A DNA stretch of 64,000 nt from Collybiopsis luxurians FD-317 M1 (Eukaryota > Basidiomycota > Agaricomycetes > Agaricales > Omphalotaceae). Each line of letters starts with the position of its first letter. Within the stretch, counting starts at the first letter, position 1. The DNA lies in assembly GCA_000827265.1 (NCBI GenBank), contig KN834750.1, positions 1,713,297 to 1,777,296 on the forward strand, given 5' to 3'. This document shows, piece after piece, positions 48,089 through 59,328 of the stretch. The notes under the pieces are model-generated. The model saw only the letters and a list, made by a program, of their open reading frames with translations, was not told the origin of the DNA and made no database searches. The position numbers and the translations under genes are program-made.

Positions 48089-49200
48089 ATGCAGCTTCAA
48101 GAGCACTATGTTGATCTTTTTGAGCAAATAAGAAATTTGCCTGCGAGCGCTTATTCAGGATTGCTACTTGGTTTCTTCGCGCCACATCCGTGTCCTCAGT
48201 GCGGTGAGAACGTACTAAATCCTTGCGTAAATACGGATTTTATTTCTCTCCGAGAGACATTATGCTCGCAATCGGGTCCAGCGTCAGTCCAGCCAGGCGA
48301 AATCGCGTCGATCGTCAATAACATTGAATTGGATTTGGTGGACTATGATGCAGAAATCCACCGTTTGAAAACTCGTATGTCTCTTTTCGAGACGCAGCAG
48401 GAGCGTCTCCGCGAGTTCTCGGTCCAGATTAGGGCCTTGAACTCCCCCATCCGCAAGCTTCCCGACGAGCTTTTATGTCGCATCTTCGATGAATGTTGTG
48501 GAATGAATAGTTTCGCGATAAACGAATTGCCTGCGAAGAATACATATTCTTTCAAAGACGCACCTGCAATGGCCATTGGCAGCGTATGCACTCGATGGCG
48601 GAGGATCGCTCTTTGCCTAGCATCTGGTCTAGGATAGACTTGCAATGGAACGTCGGTGCAACCATTGATTCTGAACTGGAAAGGGAAGAACAAATTATTT
48701 TCTTTTTGACAGCTTTGTGGTGCGGTCTCTTGCATATCCACTCACTGTCATCCTTTGTGTTGACGGGATTCTATTCTCAGAATCAGGTCATCTCCATCCG
48801 ATTCTTGCGAAGTTGGTCCAATAGACGCATCGCTGGCAAAGTTTTACCTTCCATTCCAAATCCGAATCTTGTGTCGCTAACCATCCCCGAAGCTTGTAAC
48901 GCTTGGGAGCGTCCTCATCCAATACTTGTTCCCGGTTGGAGACGCTAATTATCCGTCATTGTTCTGCCAACACTGGATCAGCATTCCCACTCTTGAAACT
49001 GCCCTTCACTCAAGACGCTGCGTTTCGAAGCTCTGTATGACGACGCCGTAAGTAATGATCCCACTTCAGCCCGACTGTCTCAGGGACTTTACCTTAAAGT
49101 ACCTGAACCGGCCGAGGGTAGAGAGTGCAGTTTATGTACCCTTAGAACACTTTGTGAAGAGTGGGATGAGGATGGACGTATTGTGGAAAACTTAGCAAAA
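48089..49200 (+). pseudogene. Broken F-box protein copy
   Basis: Closely matches the intact gene at 49574-51214. From about 48180 it reads PHPCPQCGENVLNP, then DLVDYDAEIHRLKTRMSLFE and the F-box NSPIRKLPDELLCRIFDECC. After SVCTRWRRIAL it lacks 4 bp present in the intact copy ('gccctttctttgcc' versus 'gctctttgcc', near 48609), which shifts the frame and stops at 48635. Decayed pieces of the rest follow to about 49200, with large deletions: for example, the block 'cttgtgtcgctaaccatcccc' at 48869 matches 50500, and 'actcaagacgctgcg' at 49008 matches 50645. Confidence 0.88.
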
Positions 49201-49573
49201 CCATATAACAGTGTTCTATCGCCTTTTACTAATTCAGTGTTGATCCCAAACCTCCTCGTATTTTTATTTTCAATGTAGTCTTTATTTTCTTGTTGATCAC
49301 AATGAACTTCCTGCCTACTTATATTGCGAGAATTATACAATGGTGGACGAAGTCAGTTCGACCTATAATGGAATCGTTCCACTTGGACGGGCACTTGGGA
49401 ACACCTTCTGCGCTCTATAAATTGCCTCGAGTCGCCCGTCTTCATCTAGCCATCCATGAATACCAAATGGGATTGTTGGATAATTTGGGCGATTTGGCGA
49501 GGGAGCGCTAGTGAGCAATAACTAATTTTTCGTGCGAGCGCTTATCTGGCAGGTTTGCCTTCAATCTTGGTTC

Positions 49574-51214
49574 ATGCCACATCCCTGTCCTCAGTGCGGT
49601 GAAAACGTCCTAAACCCTCGCATCGACGCGGACTTTACCTCTATACAAGAGAGATTACGCTCACAATCGGGTCCAGCGTCGGTCCAGCGAGGCGAAATCG
49701 CGTCGATCCTCAATGACATTGCATTGGACTTGGAGGATTATGATGCAGAAATCCATCGTTTGAAAGCCCGAATTTTCGTTTTGGAGACACAACAGGATCG
49801 TCTAAAGGAGTACTCAGTTCAAATCAGGGCCTTAAGCTCTCCCGTTCGCAAGCTTCCCGACGAGCTTTTATGTCGCATCTTCGATGAATGCTGCGGAATG
49901 AATTGTTTCGCGGTGAACGAACTACCCTTGAAGACTGCGTATTCTCTGAGAGATGTACCGGCAATGGCAATTGGCAGCGTTTGCTCTCGGTGGCGGAAGA
50001 TCGCCCTTTCTTTGCCTAGCATATGGTCTAGGATATCCTTGCGTTGGGAAGCACCTGTAACTGATTCAGAAGTGCAGGATGGAGAGCGTTCTCTTCTCCT
50101 CGACAATCTCATGGCACGATCTCTTTCGTATCCGCTCACACTTGTCATTCATGTCAATAGGAGGCCGTATACAGAATCGGGTCGTCTTCACCCCATCATC
50201 GCGAAGTTGATTCAGCAGGTCCATCGCTGGCAATGTCTTACGTTCTTTTCCTTCGTATTTTCGATTGAAGAGCTCTTTCTGGATCCACCCTCTTGCTTCC
50301 CTCTTCTCGAATTCCTGTATTTATATACTGATGATATGAATTTTTTCACTGAAAGAACATCCCAAGTGAAAAAACTGACTCTAGAAGGATTCATCCATTC
50401 GGAGCCATTCGTTTTTCCATCTGCGCAAATCACACATATGGTTTATGCTTTGCCATGCTCCCAGCGTCACTTGCATACCTTTTTAGATGCAAATCCGAAT
50501 CTTGTGTCGCTGGCCCTCCCCGAAGCCAGTAACGATTTGGGTGGCCGTCCCCGGACCAAGACTTGCTCCAGATTAGAGACATTGATCGTCCGTCATCCTT
50601 CTACCGTCACTGGATCAGTACTCCAGCTTTTAAACTGTCCTTCACTCAAGACGCTGCGCTTCGAAGTCCTGGAAGACGAAAATCCAGTTGAGGAGCCCTG
50701 GGCCAACTTCAACTCCTTAATGGCATTCGTACAGCGGTCGTCCTTTCCCTTGACCACACTTCTCATTCAGGGTCTAGCTCTGTCTGACGCCAATCTTGTG
50801 TACCTCCTTAACCACATCCCTACTCTCATGAACCTCACGGTTGATGATTCCTGCAATATTTGGTACCAAAATCTTTCGCCAATAACAAAGCAGTTTATAG
50901 ACAGCCTCCACGCCTATCGGACCTGCCCCCTTCGCTCCAATGCCAAACCCATAGTTCCGAAGCTACGTTCTCTTACTCTTGTTACCGCGGCGTTCGAATT
51001 TGAGGATGTATCGGTTGTGGACATGGTTCGGTCTCGGTGGATCCCTAGCGCTGCTATTGCTGGCGCCGCGAGGACGTCGTCACTCCAGACTGACTGTCTC
51101 AGGGAGTTTACCTTGAGATTTCCGAAACGGCGCAAGGTAAAGAGTGCAGTTTATGCACCCTTAGAATACTTTGAGAAGAGCGGAATGAGGGTGGTTGTGT
51201 TGTGGCGGACCTAG
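49574..51214 (+). CDS. F-box protein with N-terminal CxxC motif
   Basis: Putative substrate receptor of an SCF ubiquitin ligase. The first ATG of the open frame, at 49574, gives 546 residues in one exon; an upstream exon is possible. Residues 5-8 are C-P-Q-C. A coiled coil follows at about 40-85 (EIHRLKARIFVLETQQDRLK). The F-box is at about 90-145: SPVRKLPDELLCRIFDECC, then AIGSVCSRWRKIALSLPSIW. The C-terminal 350 residues are LRR-like with no strict repeat, as usual in agaricomycete F-box proteins (for example LDANPNLVSLALPEASNDLG and CPSLKTLRFEVLEDENP). It sits just downstream of its broken duplicate (48089-49200). Substrate unknown. Confidence 0.85.
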   Translation: MPHPCPQCGENVLNPRIDADFTSIQERLRSQSGPASVQRGEIASILNDIALDLEDYDAEIHRLKARIFVLETQQDRLKEYSVQIRALSSPVRKLPDELLCRIFDECCGMNCFAVNELPLKTAYSLRDVPAMAIGSVCSRWRKIALSLPSIWSRISLRWEAPVTDSEVQDGERSLLLDNLMARSLSYPLTLVIHVNRRPYTESGRLHPIIAKLIQQVHRWQCLTFFSFVFSIEELFLDPPSCFPLLEFLYLYTDDMNFFTERTSQVKKLTLEGFIHSEPFVFPSAQITHMVYALPCSQRHLHTFLDANPNLVSLALPEASNDLGGRPRTKTCSRLETLIVRHPSTVTGSVLQLLNCPSLKTLRFEVLEDENPVEEPWANFNSLMAFVQRSSFPLTTLLIQGLALSDANLVYLLNHIPTLMNLTVDDSCNIWYQNLSPITKQFIDSLHAYRTCPLRSNAKPIVPKLRSLTLVTAAFEFEDVSVVDMVRSRWIPSAAIAGAARTSSLQTDCLREFTLRFPKRRKVKSAVYAPLEYFEKSGMRVVVLWRT

Positions 51215-51458
51215 GATGTGACATTGCTCCAGAAAAACCTTCGGGCTGCATGATTTTTTTTTATTACCTTTTATTGGCTATCTAAAAGTATCGGACTCGA
51301 ATCTTCCTACATATGTCCCCAAAGTAATTATAACTTCCTTGTTTATCCAAGGGTAAACTCCCGCCGAGAGTAGACACGATATGTCTGTTATGAGGTTCAA
51401 CACAGCGAACATCTCCATAAGAGTGAAAAGGTAATAATCAACGAATATACATATATCG

Positions 51459-54060
51459 TTACATCCGCCGGAAGGCATTTTTACTACCACTCCTATTACC
51501 TTGTCGTCTATGCTGCCTACCCTTCCTGTCGCTTTCCGCCAGCTCAATAGGCTCCTCCCCACCCCTCTCCATCCCAGCGCCAAACCTCTCAGCGCCCTTC
51601 CGACCCTCCTGCTGTTTACCTCCCTTCTTTCGTGAATTACGAGACAACGACGATCCACTCTCCTCCATGTCCTGAGTTTGAGAGTTTTCCGAAGGTACCC
51701 AGCTCATCTCCATACCGCCATCTTCAGCGATAGTAATTTTGTCCTTATTTTTACCAGCTGAACGTTTCCCGCTCCCGCCCCCACTAGCGGTGTTGGCTCG
51801 ACGTTGTCCAAACGTCGCATCTTTGCCTGCCGGATTTCGGACACCATCTGCAGTAGTTTGTGCACGCACAGGCACCAGCTTGACGTTGGACGTCCGATTT
51901 TGTTGTTTTGCTCTGCTGTAAGCTTCTTGCACTCGTACATTTTTTTGTCCGGGACGTGAACGAGGGTCGAATTTGGTGAGTTCTGTCATAGAGGAGACAA
52001 TGTCAGATTTGAATCAGAGGTGAGGGATAAGAGAGAAATTTACCTCCTGCATCACTGCTGTCACTACTGTTGCCACTATCATCCTCGCTATTGCTCTCTC
52101 CAAGACCATCTGACGACATCTTGTCACTCTCTTCATCCTCGTCTTCGACCGCAGTTTTCGCCCGGTCGCCGAATCCATTCCGCCGCGCGACAGTCGAAGG
52201 ATTGAGCAAGGCGTATTCCCTGCTATTCACATCGACTTCGAACTCGGGATCTTCGAATACTTGAGCGAATCGAGGATCTGACAATACGCTCGTCGGCGCA
52301 GTATCACCACCCTCTTCTTCCTCGTCCTCGTCCTCGTCTACATCCATTGCAGCCTCCTCCGCTGCACCGTCCTTCTTCCTCTTCTTCCTCTCCTCCTTCT
52401 TCCTCGCACGCTCTTCGTCCCTCTGTATCTTCTCCGCCAGCATCTTGTTCACCTTGACACCAGGCACCTGCTTCGTAGACCGAATCCGCGTCTCAGCGAG
52501 CTTGTCCATCTTTTGCTTGATCAAACGTTCGCGGTGTTCTGCGTATTCGAATGGATTGGCAATGACGCGGGCGGTGTCGTAGAGTTTGAGTGAAATGAAG
52601 TAGCCATGCATGTACGGTTTGAGTGCAGGAGTACCGACGAGATGATCCAGGCCCAGTCTGGAGGAGTGATAGTAAACAGTGACGTTAGTAGGTATCGAGG
52701 GGGAGCATTCAGGGTTGACTCACTTTTGTAACTCGCTGCGCTCGACAAACTTAAAGTCCTCGTATACGTTACGAGTTGTCTGGTCTTCGAGTTCTTCTGT
52801 GATGTTCTCGAGGAAGCTGGCCCAGCGAGGCGCCGGCCCGAGCTGTGGAATGTAATACGTAGACATTTGGATCCCTTCGTTCGCTGTTAATAGGAGTCCG
52901 CTACCGGGAATATGATGGACGTCGTTCAAGTCTAGGGCGGGATTGATGGACGTGAAGTTGACCGAGGGCTAATATGGAAATCAGGTACGAGAAGAAGCCG
53001 GAAGAAGCGAACGAAGCCTACCGTGTTTCGATCCCAGATTTTGATGACTTTTTTATCCGCACTAAGGACCATTCCATCTCCGGCCATCCTACTTCCACCT
53101 TCGATCCACGAGACGGTCTTGATGGGTAAGCCGTAACCCTGATCCTTCATAGCAAAGTGTTTCGTAGTCCGGATATCGTATAACAGGGTGTGACCTGTTG
53201 ACGTTCCGACAGCGTATGATAATCCGTCAGGACGAGAGGCGAGTGCGGTGACACTGAGGCCAGCATCCAAAGGGTCAATGTTGTTATCGAAACTCGGGGT
53301 AATCAGTTTATTCGCTGGTAGGCGAAGGATTCCAGCACATTTCCGTGACCTGGGATCCCAAAACTGCACTGTCCCATTTCCATCGATACCAAAAGCAAAA
53401 AGTTGATGGGCCGAGTTGATGTCGATGACATTGACACCTTGTATCTCGTCGTTGCTGTCCTCTAAGACAAGAGGTGTCATGAAACGGCCTTGTTCAAGGT
53501 TGAGACGATATATTTCGTTGCCAGAGGCAGAAAAAAGAGCATCGCATGAGGGGTAATGGTAAGCCAGTGAACGACCGAATCGAGGTATTCGGGTTCGATA
53601 ATGGAAGCCGCCTTGAGTGTGTAGCTCTATCGTACGATCATTTTGTAGATGTATAGACTTTGTCCAGTCATCCGAGAGCATCTAAAGCCTAGTTAGATAT
53701 GTCAAAACCGTAGTTGATTGAAAGGAACAACTTACGCACAACAAAGTCTACGTTTTCGGAATCTGTATGTCTTTCGAATTTGAGAGTAAGTTGGTCCAAA
53801 TCCCAGACTCTGATCTGAGGTTTGTAAGTGCCCGTAGCGATTGCATGAGTTCCATCGGGTGTGGTCTTGATTTTGTTACTGGCTTCAGGAAATTCAAAGC
53901 CCTGTATTAATTCTATGGTTCCTTCGACATGTTCCTTTGCTGCCCGTTTGCCTTTGGCTCCAGTACGCTTTCTTGTTAGCCAATCAGGAAGAGAAGAAGA
54001 AGAGCCAGCTGTGGCACCGTTGACGGTGTAGACCTTGACGTCGTCGGGCTCTGCAGACAT
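51459..54060 (-). CDS. ENP2: Nucleolar ribosome-biogenesis protein ENP2/NOL10
   Basis: WD40 protein of the small-subunit processome acting in early 18S rRNA maturation in the nucleolus. The ATG at 54058-54060 begins MSAEPDDVKVYTVNGATA. The propeller includes ELIQGFEFPEASNKIKTTPD, YKPQIRVWDLDQLTLKFERH, NGTVQFWDPRSRKCAGILRL and SADKKVIKIWDRNTPSV. Then come DLNDVHHIPGSGLLLTANEG and LGLDHLVGTPALKPYMHGYF. A basic coiled region (KIQRDEERARKKEERKKRKK) precedes the NUC153 motif SVLSDPRFAQVFEDPEFEVD. Acidic and basic low-complexity tails follow, ending KNAFRRM at 51459. Gene order of domains and size match ENP2/NOL10. Seven or so introns were seen. Confidence 0.95.
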
Positions 54061-54807
54061 GGGTTATATTGGGCGCTTACTGAAAAATTTTCACCACTGT
54101 ATTACCGGATCGGCAGGCAAATGGCGGCCCGTTCGGGATGCCAAAGCTGGGCTTATGGGACGAATAAAAATCCGAGTTCCAAATTATTGGCTGGCTTGCA
54201 ATTGGGCGGGTAATTTTACCTTTCAGAGGTGTATTTGTCAGTCAGTGCCTTTCTAAAAGTAGTTTCACTTTGATACCGAGCCGTCCGTCAGTCAACCATC
54301 CGTCACTCGTGTAATCAAACATATGTGGCTCCAGGCCAATATGTACTGTCACAGTGCAAGTACGACATAGTTTTCTCAAAGGCGCCTTTGTATGGACTTG
54401 GCCAAGTACCAAGCCGAAATCCATTGATTCTACTTTTAAACTGAATTGAATTCAACCCCTTGGAGACCGGGGAGCCGCTCGAGTGTTCAGAGTCGGCCTC
54501 ATACAGCTGTTGTAGCTGTGTAAATATTATTAGAGTTATTTTGCAGGTATTCCGAGCCAGTCCTCTGAGTAGATTGTATTTTTCTCTTGAATCAACATAA
54601 ACAAATGCAAAAAAGTAAAAGGCCAAAGCTGGTTATCGCTTGCCGTATCAGCCGTGTCAAAGCTGTGAGAGCACGTGCCAAGATAATCTGCCATTTGCTG
54701 GCCCAGGGCCGGGTTTGTTATTCTTCCCCTTTCACCGCAACCGTCATCATACACTCTGGCTTCAACTCCCTCGTTTTCCCTTTCATTCTACCCCTATAGC
54801 CTGCCCA
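54061..54807. other. Divergent promoter region, ENP2 and zinc-finger gene
   Basis: About 750 bp between two genes read away from each other. No convincing coding sequence was seen; minus-strand frames at 54242-54754 show no domain. Confidence 0.45.
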
Positions 54808-55695
54808 ATGCCTCGTGCACGATCTCTGGTGCGTCACATTACCATTTTCAGCTTTATATCCCCCGCTTTGACACGACATCCAGAAAAATGGCCAGCCCAG
54901 CGAAGCTTACAACCCCGCCACCTGCTCGATGTGCGGTGCAGTCATCTCTAACAAGACAGATCTGCCAAGGCACATGAAAATTCATTCCACTGACCGGGAC
55001 AAATTGTGCGTACTCTGTCACTTGATTCGCACTCACCTCACTGAATGTTCTCACAGAATGCATCGCTGTCCTTATCCCGACTGCAATTTTGAGAACCTTC
55101 AGAAATCAAACGTAGAAACTCATATTAGGACACAGTGAGCCCGGTCTAATTTTTGTACACCGCAGTAGACCGATAATTCCGCAGCACAAAGAGCAAGACG
55201 AATTCTTGCCCTGACTGTGACTTTACCACCGTTGATCCCGGCTCCTTGACCCGTCATAGAAAGAGAATTCACGGATATATCCCCAAGATGCGTCGCTCAA
55301 GGCAACCGAAACCTGAAGCACAGGATGCGAACGGTCAATCTTCCATTCCGATGCCACCAAAACCCCTTGACGTTCGCTTTTCACCCTACACTATCCCACC
55401 CGAACAACAGGCTAAGAAAGCTGCTCGTACTGCCGCCATGTCATCCGTGCAACCCACCCCTTCGCCACCTGCCACCCTTCATCGCGCCGTATTTGATTCT
55501 AGATCTCCGTCCCCTGCTTCATCCAGGTCTAGATCTCGTTCTTTAACTCCCAATTCCTATGTTCTCCCTCGTCCTCCTTCACAATCCCCACCGCCACCGG
55601 AAAGGTTACCTCCTCCAAGTGCATTGTTGCGCGGGGTTCCTCCAACCGGTGGACACGTGTTTAAACTTCACATCGGGACGGGAACTGGACGCTGA
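54808..55695 (+). CDS. C2H2 zinc-finger protein
   Basis: Probable nuclear DNA-binding protein with three C2H2 fingers. Exon 1 (54808-54828) gives MPRARSL and is spliced to 54884 (KNGQPSEAYNPATCSMC). Finger 1 has C-x2-C-x12-H-x3-H (CSMCGAVISNK..HMKIH). Finger 2, across introns, has C-x4-C-x12-H-x3-H (CPYPDCNFENLQKSN..). Finger 3 has C-x2-C-x12-H-x4-H (CPDCDFTTVDPGSLTRH). The rest, about 130 residues, is Pro/Ser-rich and probably disordered (SRSPSPASSRSRSRSLTPNS, PRPPSQSPPPPERLPPP), ending at 55695. Target genes unknown. The compact fingers with a disordered tail fit a small regulator. Confidence 0.82.
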
Positions 55696-56105
55696 TCACT
55701 GTTGGCGTATGCCATTCGTTGAACGGATACGTCCAAAATTGTCGCATCTCTTCCTAAATTTAGTGTTTCATTGGGCCGACTTTCCAATCCATGCACTGTA
55801 CTTTTAACGCAACGCCATATATATGAATATCTGTCTTCCCCATTAATCCGAGCCATGTTCCTAAATTGTGCTATCTGTCTATGCTAGAAGGCGTGTTTTC
55901 TCATGGGCTTTTCTTGGGATTGCAGGCGATTGGCTAGCGATGGCATCTTTGCACGCGATGCCCCGCTTGGACTTTCCCTTTTTTCCTTTTTACGTAATTG
56001 ATCAGCATTCCCGAAGTTCTGGCCGGTGAAGTTCTGGGCCGGTTGTATCTGCGTCTATGAGTTAGTACCATAAATTCTACCAGAAATACACAAGATTATA
56101 TCCTT
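55696..56105. other. Intergenic between convergent genes
   Basis: About 410 bp between the 3' ends of the zinc-finger and DUF1479 genes. Nothing recognisable was seen. Confidence 0.5.
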
Positions 56106-57692
56106 TCAAAACCCTAATGCTTCGTTCGCAATCTGTCGGATCGCTTTCTGACCAGACACGAGATCTGCCGCATTCACCTCGAACGCTTCCAGCCCCATCA
56201 ACTTTCGTCCTTCGAGTGATAAAATATTTTCTGGCCTTCCGCGATCCTCGTGGTCCCTCTCCAACCCTTCCGATTCACTTTCCGGCGGCATGTCAGGGGG
56301 AGGGACACCTTCAAGGAAAGCCTTTCGCTGCTCGATGAGGTTCCCGACATTATACCCGCACAATGGTACAACTGGAATGTACATTACAGAGGAGTCGTTT
56401 TGACCTTTATGTTCCTCTTCCACTTTGTGGACCATATCGCAGTGCCAGAAGACATAGTCGCCTGGTGCAGCTTGAGGGCAAGAGACAACTGTCTTGTTCA
56501 GCTGGAGGTGAGGGTGCCAGACGTCTTTGACGACTTGCCCTTGGCCGGGATCGGCCCCGTAAAAGTACGTAGAGTCCATGTCGAGTTTGTTGTCGCTGTC
56601 GAAGAATGGTCGGAGGAGGATGTAAGCTGTAGAGAGCTTGATGTCCGGTAAAAGCTGGATGGTACCACACTCTGGTCCATTGTCGTCAATAGATAGCCAA
56701 CCTATTAGCAGCTCGGGTGTGAGTAAGATTCTGAGGCTACGAGATATGAATAAACTTACCTTGAAGACTTCGGAACACGGAGCAGGCTCCTGGCCCACCA
56801 TACATGTCCACGATTGCCTCTGACCTATGATCCATATCCCAAGCATCATACTCCTCCCACTTCCCCTCCCAAATCTTCCTAAAAACCTCCTTATACTCAT
56901 CATCCTCCCATCTCTCAATAGACCCATTATCCAAATGCGTCGGGAACATTCCATGCGATCCGGGCCTTCTCACACGCCATCGGTCAGCGTACACCGCCTG
57001 CTCGACGAGATCTACCTCGGTTTCCTCGCTCGCGGTGTACATTTGGCTCATCGCTACCTGCGCGCGAATGACAGAAGGGTGAGTGCGTGCTTCGATTTGA
57101 GCTTTTTGCCAGAAGGTGGAGTAGATTTGGGGGTCGACGTCGTTGGGTATGCGGCGGATATCTCGATGACGATCGACGTAGGAGAGAAGGGAGGATTTCC
57201 ATTCGAGGGCTTGGTCCCTTGAGACGACGCCTCGGACGACGCAGCATCCCGCGGTGCGTATCTTGTTGGCTATCTCTGGAGGAAATTGATCGGTCGATTC
57301 TTTAATATCTGTGAAATTGACAATCGGAACGGCCTGAAAAATAAGATTTAATATGTCCAGTGTTCGAGAAGATATATGAATGTGATACTCACCAAAGGTC
57401 CCGCACTCTCAAGTTCCGTTGCTCTCTTCTCCAAAGCTAGGAGGAGGCGTTCCCAACTTGCTTGGACGGCTTCGTAGTTTTCAGGTTTTACGAGGTTCTT
57501 CTTCACATCTGCATACCGAGCTGGGAGAGCTTTGGGTTTGGTACCTTGAGTGTTCGCCCAGACGTCCTTGTCTTTGCTGGGAAGAGCTTTCTGGAGCCGT
57601 TGATGCATAAGCGATTTGCTCGTCATCGTCGATCTGACGGATCCGAGAGAGTCAGTCGAAGGACGAGGACGGAGGACGGTAGCTGTAGCCAT
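56106..57692 (-). CDS. DUF1479 putative Fe(II)/2-oxoglutarate dioxygenase
   Basis: Member of the DUF1479 (Gig2-like/YbiU) family, predicted non-heme iron dioxygenases of unknown substrate. The ATG at 57690-57692 begins MATATVLRPRPSTDSLGSVR. Conserved segments are ALPARYADVKKNLVKPENYE, IRTAGCCVVRGVVSRDQALE, WQKAQIEARTHPSVI and VYADRWRVRRPG. The iron ligands are probably the HLD of FPTHLDNGSIERWED and the distal His of FWHCDMVHKVEEEH. WLSIDDNGPECGTIQLLPDI and SSVMYIPVVPLCGYN follow. It ends ANEALGF at 56106. Four exons or so are joined by short introns. All expected motifs are present, so it should be functional. Confidence 0.88.
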
Positions 57693-58016
57693 GGGGGGTA
57701 GAAATTGAAGGCCACTGGTTCAAACTCGCGGTCTCGGCGCGAGAGCCTATTTATCGAAAGCATAAGTCCGAGTCGGATGTGAGGGTACTTTATGAATCAG
57801 AAGCTTTGTAACCGGGGCAAGCTCGTAAAATCATAATGTGGTTCGGCTCAGGGTCAACTGATTGTTTTCTAGCAGAAACGACCTTTTACAACATCAGCTG
57901 GTTTGGAAAACGGGGTCAAACACCCCCGTGCTTCACATTTCGCATGACCGGAAAGTCGAACAAAAAGTAATAAATAATAAACTCTAGTTGAGTCGGTACC
58001 TCCATACAACAACTGC
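57693..58016. other. Intergenic between DUF1479 start and SDR pseudogene
   Basis: About 325 bp holding the DUF1479 promoter. The right end is the start of the duplicated SDR segment. No gene was seen. Confidence 0.45.
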
Positions 58017-59328
58017 TCAATCAAAGAGAATTCCTCCGTTGACATTGATCTTTTTGATTATTAAAATCAGATATCGTTGCCCTTGATGGAAGATTTACGG
58101 TCTGACCTATAACTTAGAAAGAAAAAAGATTCGGTGCTCGGAATAGAGGAGGAGTGAGATTAACATGGAATGAGCCCCGACTCTGATGAGGCGAGGAAAG
58201 ACACCAAGCCGATCATATCCAGCTGCAGTTTGTCTAATCCTGTTTAGTGGCGCCATACCGGCCCACTACAGTATAAAGATAATGATTGTTCACATGAAGC
58301 AGGAATATCAAGGAGGACGTGACTGGCCGCTTTATCAGCCACACTACGATCTGCTCCTGGAGCAACCGAGTCGGTCGCGGTCACAACTAAAGGACACATC
58401 AGACCCGGGCCCTTACCAAACCTAGGAGAAGTTGTACTAACGCATTGGCGTGTCTGTGAACCCTACAGTCAAGAATAGTTAAAAAAAAAAAAACATCGGC
58501 CCAGCGAGATGAACATGCCTGGGGCGTAAGTGTTGACAGTGATTCCATATTGACCAAGTTCCGAGGCTGATGTCAAAGTCAATAACTGCAGCAAATGCTA
58601 CTTCGAGACTAGTTCAACGCCCACCTGCAGCTTGAGTCGGGCCTCGGACAGCAAACTTGCTACTAGAATACGCCGAGCCCATCTGCCATCCTCTCTTCGA
58701 TGCTATGTATAGAACTGGCCCCAATGATACGTCATCCGCGACCCTGATGGATCATCTGGATCGCGGCATACTGAGGCGCGAACAGGCGAACAAATTGGTC
58801 AGGCGTTCCAGATATGAGCGAAGTGGTGAGAACCTACCTTGTAGCACAGGAACGTCCCTCGCGTGTTTATAGCGAAAAATCGGTCCCACTCATCGGCGGT
58901 AACTGACAGATCAGTGAATTGACCTCGAGGTTCAGAGTCACTGTGTAAGTAGCTGTAATTCAAGCATACCTCCTGGGCGGCGCAGATACCAGCGTTCGAA
59001 ACCATCTTCGGTCTTAGCGTTCAGTGGCTTTATCAAAATCATAGTAGAATAAATGCAAACTCACAACGTCAAGACTGCCCAACTCACTCACCGTTTTTTC
59101 TACCATCTCCTTTACCTCGTTTTCAACAGAAACATCTGCGACGACAACTGTTGACTTTCGACCTATAGCGGTAATCTGCGAGTGAACCTCTTGTAATAGG
59201 TCGAGTTTACTAGGGAGGTCGTTGATTGCTATATTAAACCCGTCGGAAGCCAGACGAAGGGTAGCGTCTTTGCATATCCCTTGGGCTGCGCCTGTGATGA
59301 GTGCTACTCCCCTTGCGCATGTAGACAT
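58017..59328 (-). pseudogene. Short-chain dehydrogenase, broken copy
   Basis: Duplicate of the intact SDR at 60922-62211, from the start MSTCARGVALITGAAQGICK to INVNGGILFD. Lesions against the intact copy: the last glycine of the Rossmann TGxxxGxG is cysteine (TGAAQGIC). Ten bp are missing at the end of exon 2 (near 58970), shifting the frame into exon 3. GGA is TGA at 58732-58734, just before the catalytic serine. A 4-bp insertion lies at about 58704-58710 (tctatacatagc versus tctatagc). Other changes include Leu to Pro before the next intron. Intron positions are otherwise kept. It could not make a full enzyme. Confidence 0.9.
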
